Source: Chloroflexota bacterium
GTDB taxonomy: Bacteria > Chloroflexota > Dehalococcoidia > Lucifugimonadales > JACPCL1
DNA length: 9,104 nucleotides
Reading direction: 5' to 3'
Assembly (NCBI GenBank): GCA_016210375.1
Contig: JACQUH010000205.1
Location: forward strand, 1-9,104
Position 1 is the first letter of the stretch; every line of letters starts with the position of its first letter. Positions 5,073 through 9,104 of the stretch are shown here, piece after piece. Under the pieces are notes generated by a model. It ran no database searches and had not been told where the DNA came from. It saw only the letters and a list, made by a program, of their open reading frames with translations. The position numbers and the translations under genes were made by a program.

Positions 5073-6326
5073 TCAGGAAGGCCCACCCCTTTCCTGGCCG
5101 GCGGCCCGCAGCGCCTCCACCACCTCTCCTTGCACATAGGGGTCCGTCTCCCGGGCCAGCGCCTTTCTGAGCAGGCGCTCCGCCTCCTGCCCACCGAGGC
5201 GTCCAAGGGCCCAGGCGGCGTGGCCTCGCACCAGGGCCTCACCCTCCTTCAGCGCCAGGCCCAAGCCTGGCACCGCCCGTTGGTCGCCCAGATTGCCCAG
5301 GGCCACACAGGCGTTCCGCTGGATCCCTGCTCGCTTCGCCCGCTGGACAGGCGTGTTCCGGAAGCGGGCTGAGAACTGCTCCTGGGTCATGGACAGCAGC
5401 GGCAGTAGCTCCAGGGCGTCGTAACCCGTGCGCTTCAGGGTCGGCATGGCCGCCGCCTGGACCTTCCGGTTCACGGGGCAGACCTCCTGGCACAGGTCGC
5501 AGCCAAAGACCCAATCGCCCACCAGGGGGCGCAGCGACGAGGGAATCGGCCCCTGGTGCTCTATCGTGAGGTAGGAGATGCACCGGGGAGCGTCCAGGAT
5601 GTAGGGCGATACAATAGCCCTAGTGGGGCAGGCTGGGATGCATCGGACGCACGCTCCGCAGGTCTTCTTGAGGGGAGCATCGGGCTCCAGGGGCAGGTCG
5701 GTCACCAGCGCCCCCAGGAAGACCCAGGAGCCATGGGAAGGCGTGAGGATGTTGGTGTTCTTGCCGAACCAGCCGAGGCCGGCCCGCTCCGCCGCCGCCC
5801 GTTCCAGGAGCGGGCCGTCGTCCACAAAGACCCGCGCCCTGACCCCGTGGCCTGCCTCCGCCGGCAAAGCCGCCGCCAGGTCCAGCAGCTTTGCTTTGAT
5901 GGCACTGTGGTAGTCCGTCCAGCGGGCGTACCGGGCTACTTTGCCCGTTGGCAACAGGGGTTGAGAACCCTGTTCCTTCCGTTCACCCCCTTCTAAGGGT
6001 CCAGGGCGAACGGAAGGAAAATCACCTACATTGCCAGTTTGCCCGTCTGCTCGTTTGACCTCTTCTGGGGGCAAGTAGCTGAGGCCCACCACGACGATGG
6101 AGCGAGCGCCCGGAAGCAGCGCCTGGGGGTCCGCCGCCCGCTGGACGCGCTCCTCGGTGAACCACGCCATGCCCTCCATGCGCCCCTGGCGCACGCGCGT
6201 CTGCGCTGCCTGGCGGTGCGCCTCAAAGGGCTCCGCCGAGGCGATGCCCACCAGGTCAAAGCCCAGGGCGTGGGCCCTCTGGAGGACCCGGGCCCTGAGG
6301 GGCAAGACGGCCGTAGAAAGCGTCAT
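5073..6326 (-). CDS. queG: Epoxyqueuosine reductase QueG
   Basis: QueG makes the last step of queuosine synthesis: it reduces epoxyqueuosine in the tRNA anticodon to queuosine, using cobalamin and two [4Fe-4S] clusters. Here it has 417 residues. The N-terminal domain includes LGFDLVGIAS (21-30) and the hallmark FVDDGPLLERAAAERAGLGW (167-186) followed by GKN. Cluster cysteines are in CGACVRCIPACP (223-234) and CDLCQEVCP (276-284), with Cys250 between them. Residues ~337-405 are HEAT-like repeats for tRNA binding. The frame is open to 6416, but the ATG at 6326-6324 is preferred: it follows a GGGGGTGAGGAG stretch, avoids overlap with the upstream gene (stop 6338) and matches the family N-terminus. 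Residues ~91-127, between YLPPEE and GKVARYARWTDYH, are a Gly/Pro/Glu-rich insert, coded partly by a palindromic repeat. It lies 11 bp after the DUF2203 gene, so the two are probably one transcript. Confidence 0.93.
   Translation of the reverse strand: MTLSTAVLPLRARVLQRAHALGFDLVGIASAEPFEAHRQAAQTRVRQGRMEGMAWFTEERVQRAADPQALLPGARSIVVVGLSYLPPEEVKRADGQTGNVGDFPSVRPGPLEGGERKEQGSQPLLPTGKVARYARWTDYHSAIKAKLLDLAAALPAEAGHGVRARVFVDDGPLLERAAAERAGLGWFGKNTNILTPSHGSWVFLGALVTDLPLEPDAPLKKTCGACVRCIPACPTRAIVSPYILDAPRCISYLTIEHQGPIPSSLRPLVGDWVFGCDLCQEVCPVNRKVQAAAMPTLKRTGYDALELLPLLSMTQEQFSARFRNTPVQRAKRAGIQRNACVALGNLGDQRAVPGLGLALKEGEALVRGHAAWALGRLGGQEAERLLRKALARETDPYVQGEVVEALRAAGQERGGPS
5953..6019. repeat. Palindromic insert within the queG coding sequence
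   Basis: Two adjacent inverted repeats lie in frame in queG. One has perfect 12-bp arms TTCCTTCCGTTC (5973-5984) and GAACGGAAGGAA (6008-6019). The other is a hairpin at 5953-5974, AACAGGGGTTGAG then AACCCTGTT, with one bulged base. They encode residues about 103-125 of QueG, in the low-complexity segment absent from the usual family pattern. Confidence 0.65.
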
Positions 6327-6337
6327 CTCCTCACCCC

Positions 6338-6736
6338 CTACCACCGCTGCCGTCCAGGATACCCTGCGTCCAACTCGTGCCAGTACAGGATCTCGTCTTC
6401 TCCCAGGAGCCAGCACAGGTAGACCTCCCTGCCCTCCCGGTACGCAGGAAAATCTATGAGTCCCCGCTCCACGTCCCGCAAGATGATGCCCCGATCAGCC
6501 ACCTCTTGGGCCAGGCGCGCCAGCCTGCTCGCCGCACCATCCACGGCGCTCCTGGCCTCGGCAATTGACTCCTCGCTGATGCCATGGCCGTTGGCGCCGA
6601 TGCTCCGCAAGAGGTCCTGCAACCGCCGCTGAAGGCCTGCCAGCTCTTGGCGAAAGGCATTGATGGCCCCAAGCTGCTGGCGGAGCCAGGGCAACTCAGC
6701 GGAGGCATTTTCCCAGGAGAAGTGCTTGGGATGCAT
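6338..6736 (-). CDS. DUF2203 family protein
   Basis: The 132-residue protein fits DUF2203 (PF09969) along its whole length. It opens with the FSWENASAELPWLRQQL motif (like F-T-x-x-E-A-N-x-x-L-P-x-L). Two long coiled-coil-like helices follow (about residues 20-80), then the signature end IILRDVERGLIDFPAYREGR, EVYLCWLLGEDEILYWHEL and DAGYPGRQ. No biochemical role is established for the family as far as I know; the conserved Trp-His-Glu and the Cys-Trp suggest a compact C-terminal site. Start choice: a GTG at 6739 and an ATG at 6736 are adjacent. The GAGG on the minus strand is only one to two bases from the GTG but about five from the ATG, so I use the ATG. It is followed after 11 bp by queG, a likely co-transcribed partner. 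Confidence 0.85.
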   Translation of the reverse strand: MHPKHFSWENASAELPWLRQQLGAINAFRQELAGLQRRLQDLLRSIGANGHGISEESIAEARSAVDGAASRLARLAQEVADRGIILRDVERGLIDFPAYREGREVYLCWLLGEDEILYWHELDAGYPGRQRW

Positions 6737-6797
6737 CACACCTCAACAAGCGGACCGCTAACGGGGTCGCCGCAAGGAGATCGCTTATGCTGAATGC

Positions 6798-6827
6798 ATT
6801 GTACACAGCGCTGCCGAGTTCAGGCAA
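6798..6827 (-). promoter_or_regulatory. Candidate promoter for the DUF2203-queG unit
   Basis: On the minus strand, TTGCCT (6827-6822) and TACAAT (6803-6798, 5 of 6) are 18 bp apart. Transcription would start near 6790, giving a leader of about 54 bases before the ATG at 6736. It is divergent from the promoter at 6904-6932. Confidence 0.45.
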
Positions 6828-6903
6828 AACCGCAGGGCGCAGCCCCCGGGTCAAGGGCAAGCAGCTTTCTTGTGAGCAATATCACACTACGTACTCCCTA
6901 GCG

Positions 6904-6932
6904 TTGACTTGCCTCCACTCCTCCCCTATAAT
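6904..6932 (+). promoter_or_regulatory. Strong sigma-70 promoter for the two miniprotein genes
   Basis: TTGACT (6904-6909, 5 of 6) and a perfect TATAAT (6927-6932) are spaced by exactly 17 bp. Transcription should start near 6939, about 29 bases before the first start codon. This is the best promoter in the window and suggests abundant, unregulated expression. Confidence 0.8.
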
Positions 6933-6967
6933 CTCAGAACAGTCCTTGAAGGCTTTGGAGTACGTCC

Positions 6968-7084
6968 TTGGCGAACGAAACAGGAAAGCGCTACGTCTGC
7001 GCCAAGTGCGGCGCGGAGTTCATTGTGACGAAGGGCGGCACTGGCACTATCAAGTGCCACGGCGACCCCCTCGTCAAGAAGTAG
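6968..7084 (+). CDS. Desulforedoxin-like metal-binding miniprotein (C-C-C-H), first of a tandem pair
   Basis: This 38-residue protein is too short for ordinary ORF cut-offs. It starts at TTG 6968-6970, seven bases after GGAG (6957-6960), and stops at TAG 7082-7084. The sequence runs MANETGKRYVCAKCGAEF, then IVTKGGTGTIKCHGDPLVKK. The layout matches desulforedoxin (PF06397): MANxGxxYxCxxCG, a GxGxI/L turn and a C-x-GxP end with the same 16-residue step from the second to the third ligand. The usual CysCys pair is Cys30-His31 here. Ligands would be Cys11, Cys14, Cys30 and His31, so zinc or a modified iron site is possible. The downstream gene is a paralogue with the same change, which argues against a sequencing error. 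It sits directly behind a near-consensus promoter. The role is unknown; small rubredoxin-type electron carriers or zinc-ribbon regulators are both possible. Confidence 0.85.
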   Translation: MANETGKRYVCAKCGAEFIVTKGGTGTIKCHGDPLVKK

Positions 7085-7119
7085 GTCTCAGACCATCAGG
7101 AGACTCGGAGAGGCAATTC

Positions 7120-7263
7120 ATGGCCAACCAACTGGGTAAACGATACCAGTGCCCCAAGTGTGGAACGACGGTGCTGTGCACCAAGGCCGGCGATGGCGCC
7201 ATCCACTGCCACGACACCGAAATGGAGATCCAGCAGCCCCGGAAGCTGCCCTCCTCCGACTAG
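7120..7263 (+). CDS. Desulforedoxin-like metal-binding miniprotein (C-C-C-H), second of a tandem pair
   Basis: This 47-residue protein starts at ATG 7120-7122, six bases after GGAGAGG (7107-7113). It aligns without gaps to the upstream miniprotein: MAN, GKRY, C-x2-CG, TK, GxGxI and CH are shared at the same positions (Cys11, Cys14, Cys30, His31). It also has an extra Cys20 and a longer tail, EIQQPRKLPSSD. The frame stays open back to 6787, but that extension crosses the promoter and reads the first miniprotein out of frame, so it is rejected. The gap to the first gene is 35 bp; both are probably on one transcript that ends at the hairpin at 7267-7311. Confidence 0.87.
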   Translation: MANQLGKRYQCPKCGTTVLCTKAGDGAIHCHDTEMEIQQPRKLPSSD

Positions 7264-7266
7264 GAA

Positions 7267-7311
7267 AAAGACCAAGGCGGCAATAGTTGGTCCATTGCCG
7301 CCTTGGTCTTT
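7267..7311. terminator. Bidirectional intrinsic terminator between the miniprotein genes and lexA
   Basis: Perfect 18-bp arms at 7267-7284 (AAAGACCAAGGCGGCAAT) and 7294-7311 enclose a 9-base loop. On the minus strand the stem is followed by a run of five T (7269-7265); on the plus strand by TCTTTG. It starts four bases after the stop of the second miniprotein and ends 28 bases beyond the lexA stop, so it serves both convergent transcripts. Confidence 0.9.
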
Positions 7312-7339
7312 GTACTGGGTACCAGGCCCCAGGCCAGGG

Positions 7340-7981
7340 TCACGCCAGATTACGGATCACCGTCACCACCTTGCCCTGCACCTCCACGTCCCCGGCATCT
7401 ACATAGATGGGGGGCATCTGGGAGTTGGCAGGCTGTAGGCGAACCCTGTTCCCTTCCAGATAAAAGCGCTTGAGCGTCGCCTCCTTGTCCCTCTTGAGCC
7501 ACGCCACCACCATGTCCCCATTGCGTGCTTCCTTGCTGGGCTTGATCAGCACCACGTCGCCGTCGTCTATCAAGGCATCTATCATAGAGGTACCGCGTAC
7601 CCGTAGGGCATAGACCTCTTTCTCTCCGCCGAGCATGCTGGTGGCTATATCCAGGGTGTCCATCGGCTCACTGGCGCTGAAATCCTCCGGGGCCAGCACC
7701 GGTATGGGCTGGCCGGCAGCGATCACTCCCAATAGAGGCACAAGGCTGGTGTTGCTCCTTACCCCGCGTCCATTCAGGACCTCAATACCACGAGAGATTT
7801 CCGGCGACCTGCGGATATGCCCTTCCCGCTCTATGATGCGCAGGTTGTAGTCCACCACCGAGGTGGAGCTGATATCGCACGCGTGCTGGATGTCCCGCAC
7901 CGATGGAGGAAACCCATGCTCTTCAAGAAAGTCCCCGATGTAACGAAGGATACGCTGCTGGCGCTCGGAAAGCTTTTTCAC
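7340..7981 (-). CDS. lexA: LexA repressor of the SOS response
   Basis: LexA binds SOS operators and is inactivated by RecA-stimulated self-cleavage after DNA damage. The 213-residue protein has an N-terminal winged helix-turn-helix (LSERQQRILRYIGDFLEEHG, then PSVRDIQHACDISSTSVVDY, residues 4-45). The cleavage bond is Ala89-Gly90 in GVIAAGQPIP, the catalytic serine is Ser132 in RGTSM and the catalytic lysine is Lys171 in EATLKRF: a complete S24 peptidase. Start: the frame is open to a GTG at 8008, but the GTG at 7981-7979 follows AGGGAGG at a five-base spacing and gives the usual MKKLSxRQxxIL beginning, so I prefer it. A promoter at 8039-8067 and a candidate SOS box at 8014-8027 fit autoregulation. 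It converges with the miniprotein genes over a shared terminator. Confidence 0.95.
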   Translation of the reverse strand: MKKLSERQQRILRYIGDFLEEHGFPPSVRDIQHACDISSTSVVDYNLRIIEREGHIRRSPEISRGIEVLNGRGVRSNTSLVPLLGVIAAGQPIPVLAPEDFSASEPMDTLDIATSMLGGEKEVYALRVRGTSMIDALIDDGDVVLIKPSKEARNGDMVVAWLKRDKEATLKRFYLEGNRVRLQPANSQMPPIYVDAGDVEVQGKVVTVIRNLA

Positions 7982-8013
7982 GCTTCCCTCCCTGTACTGA
8001 ACGAGCACATGAT

Positions 8014-8027
8014 AGGACGAATGTTCG
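8014..8027 (-). promoter_or_regulatory. Candidate LexA operator (SOS box) before lexA
   Basis: The minus strand reads CGAACATTCGTCCT, one mismatch from the GAAC-N4-GTTC core of the Bacillus/actinobacterial-type SOS box (GTCC instead of GTTC). It lies just downstream of the predicted transcription start (about 8032), where a bound repressor would block lexA. The box type used by this organism is not known, so this is tentative. Confidence 0.4.
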
Positions 8028-8038
8028 CTGTCCTGGAC

Positions 8039-8067
8039 AATCTACCAGAAGGCGCAAGCCCTGTCAA
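8039..8067 (-). promoter_or_regulatory. lexA promoter
   Basis: On the minus strand, a perfect TTGACA (8067-8062) and TAGATT (8044-8039, 4 of 6) are separated by 17 bp. Transcription would start near 8032, about 51 bases before the lexA GTG at 7981. Confidence 0.65.
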
Positions 8068-8103
8068 TGGGCGGTTCTGTTTGCTTTTGCGTGGTTTCAT
8101 GTG

Positions 8104-8120
8104 CCCAGACTGAAGTCGGG
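8104..8120. repeat. Short CTTCAG-tip hairpin upstream of lexA
   Basis: CCC-A-GACT-GA-AGTC-GGG pairs with one bulged A. On the minus strand the tip reads GACTTCAGTC, the same CTTCAG apex as the TTCA-loop hairpins at 4263-4282 and 5013-5032. It is followed by the palindrome GGTTAACC (8122-8129). It is probably a remnant of that repeat type. Confidence 0.4.
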
Positions 8121-8181
8121 GGTTAACCGAATCTAAGCCTGGCACCTATGGTCATGTACTCAATTGTTCGTCGCCTGCTCT

Positions 8182-8385
8182 GACCTCTCCCCCTGTGGTC
8201 CCCCTCTCCTGGGAGGAAAGGGGGACGATATTCTGAAGAAACGGTGTGATGCGGCAAAGCCGCATCACACCGTTTCAAACCTATCTTCTCCCCCTTCCCG
8301 TGCGGGAAGGAGGAGCCAGAGGGGGTTAGGTCGGAACCCAATTGGCAGATTATCTTGTAAATAACCATCAATCGGGGTGATGCAG
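8182..8385 (+). repeat. Composite palindromic repeat, copy D (most complete)
   Basis: Ends are GACCTCTCCCCCTGTGG (from 8182) and, read inverted from 8332, GACCTAACCCCCTCTGG. This is an imperfect terminal inverted repeat of a 151-bp unit. Inside are CCCCCTCTCCTGGGAGG, a GA-rich run, the core hairpin with perfect 18-bp arms (8238-8255 and 8259-8276, loop AAA), then CTTCTCCCCCTTCCCG/CGGGAAGGAGGAGCC. The tail from 8333 (GGAACCCAATTGGCAGATTA, TTGTAAATAACCAT, then GATGCAGAACGCC) matches the tail of copy A. No target-site duplication is visible. Confidence 0.78.
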
Positions 8386-8419
8386 AACGCCCTGACAGGG
8401 TGCTGAAAAACTCCTCTGC

Positions 8420-8550
8420 CCATCCCCCTACCCCCCTTTCCTTCGGCCTACTCAGGACAGGCTCTGGCCAGGAAGGGAGAAGAATTGGTATCTGAGGGAC
8501 ACCCTCAGACTCCCGACAAAGGGGCTTCTCCCCTCTGTACTCCCCTTTTT
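8420..8550 (+). repeat. Second repeat type: paired hairpins shared with the start of copy A
   Basis: After a CCCCTTTCCTTCGGCC / GGCCAGGAAGGG stem (about 8434-8477) come GAATTGGTATCTGAGGGACA and CCCTCAGACTCCCGACA. Hairpin 1 is perfect: TCTGAGGG (8491-8498), ACA, CCCTCAGA (8502-8509). Hairpin 2 pairs ACAAAGGGG (8516-8524) with CCCCTCTGT (8530-8538), one mismatch. The same order, with different but again paired bases, is at 2160-2212. The stretch 8551-8624 shows no further feature. Confidence 0.55.
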
Positions 8551-8624
8551 CCGCAGCCTGCTAAAGCAAACGGAACCCCTCCTTCCCCTGCCCTGCCTCA
8601 CAGCTCATGGGCTGCTACACTTCC

Positions 8625-8654
8625 TTGCCCAGGAGAGGCGCCAGCAGGTACAAT
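8625..8654 (+). promoter_or_regulatory. Candidate promoter for prfA
   Basis: TTGCCC (8625-8630, 4 of 6) and TACAAT (8649-8654, 5 of 6) are 18 bp apart, giving a start near 8661 and a leader of about 41 bases before the prfA ATG. It is the only reasonable match between the repeat region and prfA. Confidence 0.4.
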
Positions 8655-8701
8655 GAGTCCAGGTTGCCTTGCGTCATCTTTTCATGGGAAACGCGATCGC
8701 C

Positions 8702-9104
8702 ATGTTTGACAAGTTCGCTGCCATGGAGCAGCGCTACCTGGAGATTGAGCGTCTTATGGCCGACCCTCTGGTGGCCACCGATGCGGCGCGCCTGATGGCC
8801 CTCGGCAAGGAGCGCGCTTCCCTGGAGCCCACCGTGGCCACCTACCGCACCTACAGGGGAACCGTGCGGGAGCTTCAGGAGGCGAAAGCCCTGCTTCAGG
8901 AGACCCAGGACCCAGCTATGGCGGACCTGGCCAAAGAGGAGATTGACGCCCTCCAGTCCAGGCAGTCCGTGCTCCAGGAGGAGCTTCAGATCGCCCTGCT
9001 GTCCAAGGACCCCAACGACGCTCGCAACGCCTTTGTAGAGATCCGCGCCGCTGCCGGTGGAGAGGAGGCTGCCCTCTTCGCCGCAGAGCTGTACCGCATG
9101 TACA
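8702..9104 (+). CDS. prfA: Peptide chain release factor 1, N-terminal part (3' end outside window)
   Basis: RF1 recognises UAA and UAG stop codons on the ribosome and triggers peptide release. The first 134 residues are visible, about a third of a usual ~360-residue protein. They form the helical domain 1, starting MFDKFAAMEQRYLEIERLMA with a long coiled region, and then the entry of the PCRF domain (residues 106-134: NDARNAFVEIRAAAGGEEAA, then LFAAELYRMY), which is characteristic. The stop-codon recognition motif and the GGQ motif are beyond the window. The ATG at 8702 is chosen because it gives the family's MFDK start. An in-frame ATG at 8684 would add MGNAIA and also has no good ribosome binding site; only a weak GGGA precedes 8702. 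Its neighbours upstream are repeats, not the rpmE often found beside prfA. Confidence 0.93.
   Translation, partial: MFDKFAAMEQRYLEIERLMADPLVATDAARLMALGKERASLEPTVATYRTYRGTVRELQEAKALLQETQDPAMADLAKEEIDALQSRQSVLQEELQIALLSKDPNDARNAFVEIRAAAGGEEAALFAAELYRMY

Noticed and set aside
6327..6416. 30-residue N-terminal extension of QueG
   Set aside because: It overlaps the DUF2203 gene and is absent from the family pattern; the ATG at 6326 follows a plausible ribosome binding site.
6787..7263. One 158-residue plus-strand gene with a good AAGGAG before its ATG
   Set aside because: It would read through the strong promoter at 6904-6932 and the first miniprotein out of frame. Only its last 47 codons match a protein family, and those have their own ribosome binding site at 7107-7113.
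2001..8385. CRISPR array or integron attC sites as explanation of the repeated hairpins
   Set aside because: Copies are kilobases apart, occur in both orientations, have no regular spacers, and no cas, integrase or cassette structure is present.

Overview
The window is GC-rich bacterial DNA. It holds eight complete protein genes and two partial ones at the edges. The intergenic spaces are long (up to about 750 bp) and full of palindromic repeats. A Firmicutes/Chloroflexi-type LexA, a QueG with a C-terminal HEAT-like extension, a DUF2203 protein, tiny desulforedoxin-like proteins and CCCCCTCTCC/GGAGAGGGGG-type intergenic repeats together suggest a Chloroflexota genome, possibly of Dehalococcoidia type. 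That assignment is inference; no marker in the window proves it.

Layout. 2-1183 (+): C-terminal part of a LonB/YcbZ-like ATP-dependent protease with its Ser-Lys dyad. 1278-1877 (-): an unrecognised protein with a good promoter and ribosome binding site. 1878-2629: repeat-filled space. 2630-3862 (-): a secreted or membrane-anchored HExxH metallopeptidase-like protein. 3863-4320: composite repeat copy in reverse orientation. 4321-4695 (+): a small four-helix membrane protein. 4696-5072: another composite repeat. 5073-6326 (-) and 6338-6736 (-): queG and a DUF2203 gene, 11 bp apart, apparently one transcript. 6904-7311: an autonomous unit with a near-consensus sigma-70 promoter, two tandem paralogous desulforedoxin-like miniproteins (38 and 47 residues) and a strong terminator shared with convergent lexA. 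7340-7981 (-): lexA, with a good promoter and a candidate SOS box. 8009-8701: repeats and a candidate promoter. 8702-9104 (+): start of prfA (release factor 1).

The genes do not form one pathway. They are housekeeping or stress functions (proteolysis, tRNA queuosine, SOS control, translation termination) separated by mobile or amplified palindromes.

The most striking signal is the repeat family. Five loci carry a homologous core hairpin with a GCGGC-NNN-GCCGC tip. In four of them the 18-bp arms differ at three positions, and every difference is compensated in the opposite arm. Around the core sit exchangeable modules: GACCT..CCCCCT ends, tails shared by pairs of copies, further perfect hairpins and TTCA-loop hairpins. 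One copy contains another palindrome inside it. A palindromic insert also lies in frame inside queG and adds about 37 residues. No transposase or reverse transcriptase gene is present, so any mobilising enzyme must be elsewhere.
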